Assembly (NCBI GenBank): GCA_964448855.1
Contig: CAYUXI010000002.1
Location: 124,001-188,000 of the forward strand
DNA length: 64,000 bases
Direction: 5' to 3'
Source of the DNA: QAMX01 sp964448855
Lineage (GTDB): Bacteria > Bacillota > Clostridia > Oscillospirales > QAMX01
Below the pieces are notes generated by a model. It did no database searches, was not told where the DNA came from, and saw only the letters and a program-made list of their open reading frames with translations. Positions 54,252 to 61,822 of this stretch are shown here, one piece after another (position 1 is the first letter of the stretch; each line of letters starts with the position of its first letter). Position numbers and translations under genes: made by a program.

Positions 54252-55328
54252 TCAGACCGACGGAAAACGCGACGCAAAATACGCCGCATTGTGCAGTACC
54301 GCAGGATCCTGCGGACGGTACAGCGCGGCACGCCGATTCCAGTGCGCCGCCTCCCGAAAGCGCCCAAGCCGGTCACAGCAGAGGCAGAGCTGAATGCAGG
54401 GCAAAAACCCGTGACAATCCGGCAGATCGAACGTTTCCGGCGCGTAACTGCCGTGCGTCAGCGCACAGCGGTACCAGTCGGCCGCCGCCTCCAAACGCCC
54501 GGCGTCGATCATGTGCCGACCGATTTCACAGCAGGTCACGGCGGAAGGGTACCCGCCTTCCAGCGCACAAAGCAGCGCACGAAGCGCCCCGGCCGCATCG
54601 CCGACTGCATCCCGACAGGCGGCCAAGCCGCGGCAGACGGCTCCGCGATCGGCAGACTCCGGCGGCATATCGGAGAGCAGCTGCAAAAAGACAGGCTCCG
54701 CCTCCGAAAAACGGCCGTTGTCTGATAGCTCCCGCGCATAGTAAAAGCGCTCCCGAACGGACAAAAGGGCGCGCCGAGCCAGCAGCCCTTCGTAAATGCG
54801 CAGATTCCGACCCGGCTCGGACGGACGCGTCTTGCGATGCTCGATGGGTGCATCCAACAGCTCCACCCGCCCAAACGGCACAATCACCTCGTGGACAGCA
54901 CCCTGCCATTCGGCCAGCGGGCAGCGGCGCATAATCCGCTCCCGGCGAATGGAAACAGCCGGCGTGCCGTCTGCGTGGAAGGACAGATGATACGGCAGCA
55001 TCAGAACATCCGCGTGGAAAAAATCAGCCGCCTTGGCCGCCTGAATGCGTGCGGCACTGGCTTCCGGAACCACATCGTCCGCATCCAGCCACATGAGATG
55101 GGAGCTGCTCGCCTTGGAAAAGGAAAAATTGCGCGCAGCGGCAAAGCTGTCGTTCCACGGAAAGGAATACACGGCCGCGCCGCAGTCTGCGGCAATCTCC
55201 GCCGTTCCATCGTCCGAACCGGTATCCACGACGATGCATTCGTCGGCAAAGAGCTGTGCCGATGCAAGCACCCGCGCACAGACGTCCGCTTCGTTTTTCA
55301 TAATCAGACAGACCGATAATGTCGCCAT
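54252..55328 (-). CDS. Family 2 glycosyltransferase with TPR-like C-terminus
   Basis: A 358-residue GT2 enzyme: SVCLIMKNEADVCARVLAS opens the GT-A fold, DECIVVDTGSDDGT carries nucleotide-binding residues, and MWLDADDVV is the DXD metal site. Residues about 200-340 form helical TPR-like repeats (SEAEPVFLQLLSDM, AGALRALLCALEGG). ATG 55328 follows CAGGAGGT. It is divergent from the collagen-like protein gene, and related GT2-TPR enzymes often glycosylate spore or surface proteins, so that protein may be its acceptor. Confidence 0.9.
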   Translation of the reverse strand: MATLSVCLIMKNEADVCARVLASAQLFADECIVVDTGSDDGTAEIAADCGAAVYSFPWNDSFAAARNFSFSKASSSHLMWLDADDVVPEASAARIQAAKAADFFHADVLMLPYHLSFHADGTPAVSIRRERIMRRCPLAEWQGAVHEVIVPFGRVELLDAPIEHRKTRPSEPGRNLRIYEGLLARRALLSVRERFYYARELSDNGRFSEAEPVFLQLLSDMPPESADRGAVCRGLAACRDAVGDAAGALRALLCALEGGYPSAVTCCEIGRHMIDAGRLEAAADWYRCALTHGSYAPETFDLPDCHGFLPCIQLCLCCDRLGRFREAAHWNRRAALYRPQDPAVLHNAAYFASRFPSV

Positions 55329-55387
55329 ACAACCTCCTGCGGCTGTCGGGGTGGCAATCACGGCAGCCAAAACATACGCTGTACTGA

Positions 55388-55408
55388 GTACGGCATCTGA
55401 TGCCGTAC
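55388..55408. promoter_or_regulatory. Perfect 9-bp inverted repeat in the divergent promoter region
   Basis: GTACGGCAT and its complement around CTG, between the glycosyltransferase and collagen-like genes; a candidate operator or small hairpin. Confidence 0.5.
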
Positions 55409-55437
55409 CGATTTTATCCTATGTGCAGGTGACGCGA

Positions 55438-56112
55438 ATGTTTCATGAATGCGAGAGATCAAACAGCTTCTTTGGCCCCAATGGCCGAAGAACGGATGCG
55501 GGCGGGATGCTTGGTGCGCCGAACTGCCAACCGCCGGAGCCGCTGATTCCGATGACGCGCTATCCCAACCCGGAGCTGACGTGCTGCTGCTGCCGCGGCG
55601 CAACGGGAGCCACTGGCGCAACCGGTGCCACGGGAGCCACTGGTGCAACGGGTGCCACGGGACCCGCCGGAAGCGGCGCGGGTATGACCGGAGCCACCGG
55701 CCGGACAGGTGCAACGGGTGCAACGGGTGCTACAGGCGCAACGGGCGAACAGGGGACAATCGGCCCTCAGGGTTCACAGGGCATCCAAGGTGCCACGGGA
55801 GCCACGGGAGCCACAGGCGAACAGGGCATCCAAGGCGCCACAGGTGCAACCGGAGCCACCGGCGAACAGGGCATCCAAGGCGCAACGGGAGCCACCGGCG
55901 CTACGGGCACAACAGGTGCAACAGGTGCAACAGGCGCAACTGGCGCGACCGGCGCCACGGGCGCTACGGGTGCAACAGGTGCCACCGGAACTGTAACGGC
56001 TGCCCCGGCCATTGATGAGCTGAACGCGACGGCAACGCTCGCCGAAGTCATCGCATCCTACAACGCGCTGCTGGCATCCCTCCGAACGGTGGGCGTCCTT
56101 GCAGCCACTTAA
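55438..56112 (+). CDS. Collagen-like, BclA-type exosporium/surface protein
   Basis: A 224-residue protein: a 53-residue N-terminal region with a CCCC cluster and no classical signal peptide, a collagen-like stretch of about 43 G-X-Y triplets (about 54-184, mostly GAT, with GEQGIQ inserts and one short interruption GSGAG), and a 40-residue C-terminal helical tail (AEVIASYNALLASLRTVGV) suited to trimerisation. GAT-rich collagen regions of BclA-type spore hairs are O-glycosylated on Thr. ATG 55438 has CAGGTGA upstream. Ends with the terminator at 56140-56175. Confidence 0.88.
   Translation: MFHECERSNSFFGPNGRRTDAGGMLGAPNCQPPEPLIPMTRYPNPELTCCCCRGATGATGATGATGATGATGATGPAGSGAGMTGATGRTGATGATGATGATGEQGTIGPQGSQGIQGATGATGATGEQGIQGATGATGATGEQGIQGATGATGATGTTGATGATGATGATGATGATGATGATGTVTAAPAIDELNATATLAEVIASYNALLASLRTVGVLAAT
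55594..55990. repeat. Collagen-like triplet repeat tract
   Basis: Repeated 9-bp GGNGCNACN units coding for Gly-Ala-Thr; slippage-prone and highly variable between strains in related genes. Confidence 0.85.
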
Positions 56113-56139
56113 ACCCCGCCTCTGCCCGACTGAACAACA

Positions 56140-56175
56140 AAAAGAACCGCCTGATTTCGGTCAGACGGTTCTTTT
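56140..56175 (+). terminator. Terminator of the collagen-like gene
   Basis: A 15-bp stem (AAAAGAACCGCCTGA and complement, one G-T) with loop TTTCGG and a terminal T-run. Confidence 0.88.
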
Positions 56176-56234
56176 CCATCGGTGATGCTATGTTTATCCG
56201 ATAACAGTATTTTCTCAGACCAAAATGACATAGG

Positions 56235-56268
56235 AAAAGCCCAGAAATCAAGCGGTTTCTGGGCTTTT
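56235..56268 (-). terminator. Terminator of the recombinase gene
   Basis: A perfect 13-bp stem (AAAAGCCCAGAAA and complement) with an 8-base loop directly after the recombinase stop, T-run on the minus strand; it may also act on the plus strand. Confidence 0.85.
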
Positions 56269-56273
56269 TGCTG

Positions 56274-58007
56274 TTATTCGTCCTTGTAGACGAATTCGTG
56301 AATTATGCCATTTTTGAAGGTGATGGACTCAATTCGCCCGTTTTTTATACAAAAGTTGGAGCTTACCGAGTTTATAAAATCCTTCAGTATTTTTGGGTCT
56401 GTCTCCTTCAAAAGTCGTTTGTAATCGACAAACCTCTTGTCAAGCAACTTTTGACTCATAATGAAGTAGCTTGCCTTTGCAATCAGTTCCTCGTCGCTGA
56501 TGGAGAACTGCGATGTCAGTCCCTTCTCCAGCTCGTCCAGTCTGGCGTTGACCTTCGCGAGGGACTCGGAGAGGCTGTTCTTCTCGATGATATAATCTCT
56601 TTCGGACATATCCTCCTCGGAATACAGGTACAGCGATTTTAAGCGTGATAACGCCCGTTCTAACCGCCGTCTCTCTGTAAGGAGTATATCTCGTTCGGAG
56701 GCTTGCGGTTCGCCGTCCTCCGCAGCGGTAGGCGGCGTATACTTGATGCCTGACACTTGGGACTTGTATAGAGCGTGAAGCTCCATAAGTCCGTGTTCTT
56801 TGATGCAGACAACATCTTTGAACATTTCTCCTCGCAGGAGCTTCTTCTGGAGCGTTTCGGGCGAAGTCGTCTTGCCAAAGCTCTCCTTTGCTCTGATAAG
56901 GTTGGAGATGTAGTTCAGTACGAATGGTCCTATCTTGGTATCGGAGATGTACTTGTTCGTACACAGATTGTTCTTCCGATGATTCATACAAGCGTAGTTG
57001 GACGGGCGATAGCCGTCCTTGTGTGTGCGACAGTTGCTTGTGGCACTCATCGTGCTACCGCAGACTCCGCAGGTGAGCAAACCTGCAAAGACGTGAACAT
57101 TCTTTCTGGTGTAGGTCTTTCCTTCATAGAGCCAGCCTCGGCGGTTACGCTCCAACAAAGCTCCGACCTTTTGCCATCGCTCGACATCGACAATCGCTGG
57201 GTGGTGGTCTACAACCAGTACCCACTCGTCCTCGGGTTTGATGTCCTGACGGCTTCCTCGCTTAGACATATCGTAGTAGTTATAGCGGTATGTCCCCGTG
57301 TAGAACGGGTTTTTAAGTATCAGGCTTACGGTTGTAGGTGTCCACTCTTTTCCGCTCCTATGGCGTACTCCTGCGGCGTTGAGAGCCTTTGCCACGAACA
57401 GCAGAGAGTTATTCTCCTCGTACAAGTCATAGATGCGGAGTACAACAGCTCCCTCGGACTCGTTGATACTGAATGTCTCAGTCTGTTTGTCATAGTCGTA
57501 GCCATAAGGAACTCTGCCACCGTTCCACTGACCGTTGCCAGCTCTGGAAATCATAACGGCAGTAACACGCTCGGCAGTCATCTTTCGTTCAAGCTCGGCA
57601 AACACAAGAATGATTTTGAGCATTGCTTCGCCCATAGCGGAAGATGTGTCAAACTGCTCGTTCTTGGAAACGAAAGTAACGCCCAGCTTTTTCAGCTCGT
57701 CGTACATAGCGGCGAAGTCCAAAAGGTTTCGGCTGATACGGTCGAGCTTCCAAACGAGAACGTGGGAGAACTCGCCGTCCCTTGCACGGGACATCATTTG
57801 CTGGTAGTCTGGGCGGTCTGTGTTCTTTGCGGAGAAACCAGCGTCCTCGAACACTTCATAGGAGCTGGCGTTCAGCACATACTTTGCGTATGCGATGAGT
57901 TCTTCTTTTTGGACTGGCAGACTGTCCTTGTCTACCTGATAGTGCGTGGAAACACGAACATATATCGCCACACGGACAGAACTGAGGCGGTCACTTATCT
58001 TGCTCAT
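56274..58007 (-). CDS. Large serine recombinase (phage integrase)
   Basis: A 577-residue large serine integrase. The N-terminal catalytic domain has YVRVSTHYQ (nucleophilic Ser near residue 20), LVWKLDRISRN and LERKMTAERV; a recombinase domain follows (VPYGYDYDK to ILKNPFYTGTYRYN), then a zinc ribbon (CGVCGSTM...CMNH...CTN), and a coiled coil near 450-510. Such enzymes recombine attP and attB unidirectionally, needing a directionality factor for excision. GGAGGTGATTAAAG precedes ATG 58007. Gene points toward the left end of the prophage. Confidence 0.95.
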   Translation of the reverse strand: MSKISDRLSSVRVAIYVRVSTHYQVDKDSLPVQKEELIAYAKYVLNASSYEVFEDAGFSAKNTDRPDYQQMMSRARDGEFSHVLVWKLDRISRNLLDFAAMYDELKKLGVTFVSKNEQFDTSSAMGEAMLKIILVFAELERKMTAERVTAVMISRAGNGQWNGGRVPYGYDYDKQTETFSINESEGAVVLRIYDLYEENNSLLFVAKALNAAGVRHRSGKEWTPTTVSLILKNPFYTGTYRYNYYDMSKRGSRQDIKPEDEWVLVVDHHPAIVDVERWQKVGALLERNRRGWLYEGKTYTRKNVHVFAGLLTCGVCGSTMSATSNCRTHKDGYRPSNYACMNHRKNNLCTNKYISDTKIGPFVLNYISNLIRAKESFGKTTSPETLQKKLLRGEMFKDVVCIKEHGLMELHALYKSQVSGIKYTPPTAAEDGEPQASERDILLTERRRLERALSRLKSLYLYSEEDMSERDYIIEKNSLSESLAKVNARLDELEKGLTSQFSISDEELIAKASYFIMSQKLLDKRFVDYKRLLKETDPKILKDFINSVSSNFCIKNGRIESITFKNGIIHEFVYKDE

Positions 58008-58029
58008 CTTTAATCACCTCCAAAATGGC

Positions 58030-58061
58030 AAAGCCTCTCTCCTTATCGGAGGAGGCTTTTT
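58030..58061. terminator. Terminator-like hairpin between repressor and recombinase
   Basis: An imperfect 12-bp stem (AAAGCCTCTCTCC with GGAGGAGGCTTTTT) with T-run on the plus strand and weak T-run on the minus strand. Confidence 0.6.
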
Positions 58062-58124
58062 CGCTCGTGTTTTGGTATTGCTGGAAGTCTAAACGCAGGA
58101 GGCGTGTTTTATTCGACTCCCGTT

Positions 58125-58505
58125 TTAGCCGACTTGCGACGAAGCGTCGCCTTGCGTCATCTGCAATACGAATGTTTTTTCCTCTGGCGTGAGGTAGCTG
58201 TCAAGAACGCTCCAAATGATGTTCTTGTGGTCGTCGTCTGCTCTGCGGTACGCATTAGCGAGAACGACAATCTCCTTCTCGGGTTCCCTGTATGGCTGCG
58301 GGCTGAGGTTGAGGTCCATAATGTAGTCAATGGACACATTCAACGCTTGGGCTATGCGAGCCACAATTTCAAGGTTGGGTTTGTGGACACCTTTGAGATA
58401 ACGGGAGATGGTGGCTTCTGTTGTGTTAGTTTTTTCAGCGAGCCACGCTTGTGTTACTCCTCTGGACTCAATGATGTCTCTGAGTCTGGTTGAAAAATCG
58501 GTCAT
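58125..58505 (-). CDS. CI-like phage repressor (XRE family)
   Basis: A 126-residue protein with an N-terminal HTH (TQAWLAEKTNTTEATISRYLKG, residues about 18-40 region) and a C-terminal helical part. Divergent from the early operon, with promoters and palindromic operators between them (58530-58616), it is the obvious lysogeny repressor. AGGAGGTAA precedes ATG 58505. It has no LexA-type autoprotease signature, so induction would use another mechanism, such as an antirepressor or metalloprotease. Confidence 0.88.
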   Translation of the reverse strand: MTDFSTRLRDIIESRGVTQAWLAEKTNTTEATISRYLKGVHKPNLEIVARIAQALNVSIDYIMDLNLSPQPYREPEKEIVVLANAYRRADDDHKNIIWSVLDSYLTPEEKTFVLQMTQGDASSQVG

Positions 58506-58529
58506 AGTAAATTACCTCCTACTCGTAAT

Positions 58530-58558
58530 ATTATACTGCATCTTATAAACTTTTACAA
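58530..58558 (-). promoter_or_regulatory. Leftward repressor promoter
   Basis: On the minus strand TTGTAA (58558-58553), 17-bp spacer, TATAAT (58535-58530). Confidence 0.65.
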
Positions 58559-58583
58559 GATTTCTTACTCAAATTATAAGAAA
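58541..58583. promoter_or_regulatory. Tandem palindromic operators of the phage switch
   Basis: TCTTATAAACTTTTACAAGA (58541-58560) is a palindrome with one mismatch, followed at 58561-58583 by a second with TTTCTTA/TAAGAAA arms sharing the half-site. They overlap the leftward -35 and precede the rightward -35. Confidence 0.7.
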
Positions 58584-58587
58584 CCTC

Positions 58588-58616
58588 TTGACCTTACAGA
58601 AAAAATATACTATAAT
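58588..58616 (+). promoter_or_regulatory. Rightward early promoter
   Basis: TTGACC (58588-58593), 17-bp spacer, TATAAT (58611-58616), a near-consensus sigma-A promoter for the early operon. Confidence 0.82.
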
Positions 58617-58648
58617 ATAGGTGTAGGTTAAAGAAAGGAGGTTCGCAG

Positions 58649-59197
58649 ATGAACCTGACAGAGTTGAAAGTAGCTCGCATTCGCCGTGGAGTTAAGGCAC
58701 AGGTGATTGCGGACGCATTAGGCAAGACAGTAGATAGTTACATCAAGAGAGAGAACGGCAATGTAAGGTTGACTCTCAGCGATGTATTCACTATCACAAA
58801 TGTACTACACTTGACCTTAGCAGAGTTCGTTACTATTTTTTTTGACGGAGACTTACCTTTTTGTGCAGAAAGCGAAGAAAATTATAAATTCCGTCAATAC
58901 GCCTATCCGTTGATGGAGGCGAGAAAGAGAGCTGGTTGCACAGAGGCAGAAGCAGCCAAAGCCCTCAAACTTCCCGTTTCCGCATACAGACAGAGAGAGA
59001 AAGGCAAGGTTCTTATTTCTTTGACTGAGTGTGCAACACTGTCGAAGATGTACGGTCTTTCGTTGGAGGAGTTCAACGATATATTTTTTAGGTTAAACTT
59101 ACCGTTTCGTAAGTCCGACCTTGAACCTTACACCAATATTATACCGAAAAGCGAGGGAGAAATAAATGCCAAAGAAAGCTACGAAAGCTGCATCTAA
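58649..59197 (+). CDS. Phage regulator with two HTH domains
   Basis: A 182-residue protein containing two Cro/XRE-like HTH units in tandem (about 1-65 and 82-148; both show KARIRRG/EARKRAG-type openings and REN/REK-type recognition segments, and the endings LTLAEFVTIFFDGDLPF and LSLEEFNDIFFRLNLPF are clearly homologous). It is the first rightward gene, the Cro position. AAAGGAGG lies upstream of ATG 58649. The 3' end overlaps the next gene by 32 bases. Confidence 0.8.
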   Translation: MNLTELKVARIRRGVKAQVIADALGKTVDSYIKRENGNVRLTLSDVFTITNVLHLTLAEFVTIFFDGDLPFCAESEENYKFRQYAYPLMEARKRAGCTEAEAAKALKLPVSAYRQREKGKVLISLTECATLSKMYGLSLEEFNDIFFRLNLPFRKSDLEPYTNIIPKSEGEINAKESYESCI

Positions 59198-59666
59198 TGT
59201 CTTTTATCAGGCACGAATGAATGCCTCATCGTACAACGATAAGCTGGCATCAAGAGAAGGAGCATCGGAGCTTACTGGCATTGACCGAAACAGGATAGCT
59301 TATACGGAGCTTGGAACGCTTTGCCCATATCCAGAGGAGGTACTCGTATATGCCGATGCCTACAATGCTCCAGAGCTATTGAACCACTTTTGCTCAACCC
59401 TTTGCCCCATCGGGAGAGAAACGGTCGATTGCATTACGGCTGGCAGCCTTGAACAAGCGAGTTTGAAGTTGCTTGCCTCTACCAAATGTATATCGTCAAT
59501 CCGAGAGGAACTGGTGGACATAGCAGAGGACGGAGTGATTGATGAAAATGAAAAGGGACAGATGAGCCAAATTCTTGAACGGCTACGCCAAGCCGCCAAC
59601 GACATAAAGGCGTTGGAGCTGGTATATCAAAAAATGCTAAAGGAGGGAGGACGAACAGATGGCTGA
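59166..59666 (+). CDS. XRE-like phage early protein
   Basis: A 166-residue protein: residues about 20-75 resemble a degenerate HTH (ASELTGIDRNRIAYTELGTL with PEEVLVYADAYNAPEL), then a helical coiled-coil C-terminus (about 100-160). GAGGGAGA precedes ATG 59166, and the start lies within the previous gene. Such small HTH genes in phage early regions are usually transcription regulators; function not established. It overlaps the next gene by 8 bases. Confidence 0.7.
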   Translation: MPKKATKAASNVFYQARMNASSYNDKLASREGASELTGIDRNRIAYTELGTLCPYPEEVLVYADAYNAPELLNHFCSTLCPIGRETVDCITAGSLEQASLKLLASTKCISSIREELVDIAEDGVIDENEKGQMSQILERLRQAANDIKALELVYQKMLKEGGRTDG

Positions 59667-59856
59667 CTTCAGAAAAGATGCTTTAATCAAAACGCTGAGA
59701 GAAGATTACGGTATCACTACCGCAGAGCAGTTGCTCAAAGCAATCAGTGATATGACAAAGTTGGACATTACGCAGTTCGTCCTCCGTTCTGATGCGGAAA
59801 GGAAAAACAATGACACAACAAACAGCCTACCAATACCGTTCGCCGCAAGAGCTTAG
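59659..59856 (+). CDS. Small phage protein, unknown function
   Basis: A 65-residue protein starting MADFRKDALIKTLREDYG, mostly helical, with no recognised motif. ATG 59659 lies within the 3' end of the previous gene with AGGAGGGAGG upstream, so translation is coupled. Its end overlaps the transglycosylase start at 59810. The coding assignment rests on the strong ribosome site and tight packing. Confidence 0.65.
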   Translation: MADFRKDALIKTLREDYGITTAEQLLKAISDMTKLDITQFVLRSDAERKNNDTTNSLPIPFAARA

Positions 59857-60580
59857 GGCGGCGAGAATTGCCAGACAACGGAGGGAGCAAGCCCGAAAAG
59901 CCAGACGGCGTAAGTATATGATACGCAGGATTATAGTCCTTGCTATCGCAGTTGCCTTTATCACATTGTTCATTATGGGAGTAAAGGCGTTAGTAGTCGC
60001 ACTGTCAGTGAAAGGTGCCAACGCCCCCAGCCATACAGAAGTGCAAACGACACCCACATATACAGTTGCAGCGACGGGAGAACCAATGACGACCGAGCCT
60101 GTGGTTACAGAACCGCAAGAGCCAACAACGGACGACCTGCTGGCAAGTGGAGTTCTGACAGATGAAATCTCGCTTAGTTACGAATTGCAGTTGACCGCAA
60201 GAGAAGCTGCCGAGGAGTTTGGCATACCTTACAAACTTTTGCTGGCGGTGATGTTCCGAGAGAGTAGCTACAACCCCGAAGCTGCAAACAGCATTTGCTA
60301 TGGACTGATGCAGATACACCAGATGAATTTCGAGTGGTTGGAGGGCGAACTGAAGGGCTACGGCGTAACGGACATCAAGAACAACCCAAAGGACAATATC
60401 TATGCAGGAGCCTATATGCTCGGTAGGCTCGTAGGAAAGTACGAGGACTATCATAAAGCACTGATGGCTTACAACTGCGGAGAACGCCGAGCCAAGGAGT
60501 TGTGGGCAGAGGGCTATACGACTTCTACATATAGCCGTAATGTGATAGCCACGATGAACGAGTTGAATGTCGCCGAATGA
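59810..60580 (+). CDS. Membrane-anchored lytic transglycosylase (SLT domain)
   Basis: A 256-residue protein: basic N-terminus (1-38), one membrane helix (about 41-64), a Thr/Pro-rich spacer, and an SLT domain (about 125-250) with catalytic Glu in FRESSYNPEA, YGLMQIHQMN, AGAYMLG and ALMAYNCG. It would cleave peptidoglycan outside the membrane. GAAAGGAA precedes ATG 59810. An SLT enzyme this early in the operon, tail-module genes being outside the window, is more typical of conjugative elements or an early injection/entry function. Confidence 0.85.
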   Translation: MTQQTAYQYRSPQELRAARIARQRREQARKARRRKYMIRRIIVLAIAVAFITLFIMGVKALVVALSVKGANAPSHTEVQTTPTYTVAATGEPMTTEPVVTEPQEPTTDDLLASGVLTDEISLSYELQLTAREAAEEFGIPYKLLLAVMFRESSYNPEAANSICYGLMQIHQMNFEWLEGELKGYGVTDIKNNPKDNIYAGAYMLGRLVGKYEDYHKALMAYNCGERRAKELWAEGYTTSTYSRNVIATMNELNVAE

Positions 60581-60633
60581 ATTACCAAAAGGTAAATCTT
60601 AGCGAATTATCACAAAAATGTTTCAAAAAAGCC

Positions 60634-60662
60634 TTGCCCAACTGTGTAAAACTTACTATAAT
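60634..60662 (+). promoter_or_regulatory. Second early promoter
   Basis: TTGCCC (60634-60639), 17-bp spacer, TATAAT (60657-60662), heading the recombination-module genes. Confidence 0.72.
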
Positions 60663-60709
60663 TATAACATAAGAAGAAAAGTTATAGAAAGTGAAAGGCG
60701 GTGAAGCTG

Positions 60710-60985
60710 ATGAGACAGCAGACCAAGATTACAAACTTCGATGTCGAGCGTACTTGGGCGATAGTAGATGAAATCCAAAAGAGGACGGGTTACACCTATT
60801 GCCCGAAGGAACTAACAGAGATTATCCAGTACGCCATTAGGAAGTGCGAGCTGAACGGAAAGGACGAGGAGTATTTCTACCTCTTGCTTCCAGACGAGTT
60901 GGAGCAGTACCTGATGAGAGCGTATATCAATATCCGAGGAGAGGAAAACAGGAGGAAGAAACAATGTGCAGTGAATGTCATATGA
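60710..60985 (+). CDS. Small phage protein, unknown function
   Basis: A 91-residue protein beginning MRQQTKITNFDVERTWAIV, acidic and helical, no recognised domain. ATG 60710 is preferred, with AAAGGCGG eight to ten bases upstream; the GTG at 60701 is too close to that site. The 3' end overlaps the next gene by 22 bases. First gene after the promoter at 60634-60662. Confidence 0.68.
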   Translation: MRQQTKITNFDVERTWAIVDEIQKRTGYTYCPKELTEIIQYAIRKCELNGKDEEYFYLLLPDELEQYLMRAYINIRGEENRRKKQCAVNVI

Positions 60986-61200
60986 GTCCGTGCCACCCAC
61001 GATGCCCCAATGCTCCAGAACCACCGAAGGTTTATACCTGCAAAATCTGCGGAGAGCCTATCGTGGAGGGCGAGGAGTATTACGAGATGGACGCTGAGTT
61101 CTATCACGAGGAGTGCTTCGAGGATAACGCAGTTCAAATCCTGATGGACGAGTGCGGTGCAATGAAAGGTACAGCGGAATTGGAGGGACCTGAGTGGTAG
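60964..61200 (+). CDS. Small zinc-binding phage protein
   Basis: A 78-residue protein with MCSECHMSPCHPRC at the N-terminus and a LIM/treble-clef-like pair CKICGE...HEECFED (about 26-53). ATG 60964 has AGGAGG upstream; the longer open frame is not supported. Likely binds zinc; a DNA- or protein-binding adaptor role is conjecture. Stop overlaps the nuclease start. Confidence 0.72.
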   Translation: MCSECHMSPCHPRCPNAPEPPKVYTCKICGEPIVEGEEYYEMDAEFYHEECFEDNAVQILMDECGAMKGTAELEGPEW

Positions 61201-61817
61201 AGGTTAGAGAGTTCCCAGAACTTCGGTTCGATGAGAAAAAGCATATCTACACCGTAAACGGTTTGTTTATTCCAAGCGTTACGACAGTGATGAAACCTTT
61301 GTCGGACGATGTATACGGCGGCATTGATGAGCAGGTGCTTAACAGAGCAGCCGCCAGAGGTACAGCGGTACATAACGCTATTGAGAACTATGTGAAGTTC
61401 GGCGTTGAGGATATTCCACCAGAACACGCAGGTTACTTTGAGGCGTTTCTCAAATGGGTTCAGGAACATAAGGTACAGCCTTACGGGAATGAAATCCGCT
61501 TATATCACAAGAGCCTGATGTACGCAGGTACAACAGATATGACCGCAAGCGTAGATGGTATTGATACGCTGGTCGATTTCAAAACCTCCGCAGCCGTACA
61601 GAAAATGCTTTGCGGAGTGCAGTTAGAAGCCTATGACAGAGCTATCCAGTCCCACACGGGCGGTAAAGGCTTTGACAGGAAGGCTATCCTCCATCTCAAA
61701 AAGGACGGTACATACCAGATGATTGAATACGGTCCAAACGATATGGAGTGTTGGAGAGTTTTTGCGGCTTTGCTGACCGTTAGGAACTATAAAATGAAAT
61801 TCAAACAAGGAGGCTGA
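61194..61817 (+). CDS. PD-(D/E)XK nuclease (phage exonuclease)
   Basis: A 207-residue nuclease of the RecB/Cas4-like PD-(D/E)XK fold: motif I region RGTAVHNAIE (about 55-64), AGTTDMTASVDG then LVDFKTS (Asp and DxK), and QLEAYDRAI after it. GTG 61194 follows GGAGGGACC. It precedes the coiled-coil protein and RecT/Bet, so it is the likely 5'-3' exonuclease partner of that annealing protein in single-strand annealing recombination. Confidence 0.85.
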   Translation: MVEVREFPELRFDEKKHIYTVNGLFIPSVTTVMKPLSDDVYGGIDEQVLNRAAARGTAVHNAIENYVKFGVEDIPPEHAGYFEAFLKWVQEHKVQPYGNEIRLYHKSLMYAGTTDMTASVDGIDTLVDFKTSAAVQKMLCGVQLEAYDRAIQSHTGGKGFDRKAILHLKKDGTYQMIEYGPNDMECWRVFAALLTVRNYKMKFKQGG

Positions 61818-61822
61818 ACACG

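Noticed and set aside
55594..55990. CRISPR-like array
   Set aside because: The periodic DNA is explained fully by Gly-X-Y collagen codons; no spacers or cas genes exist.
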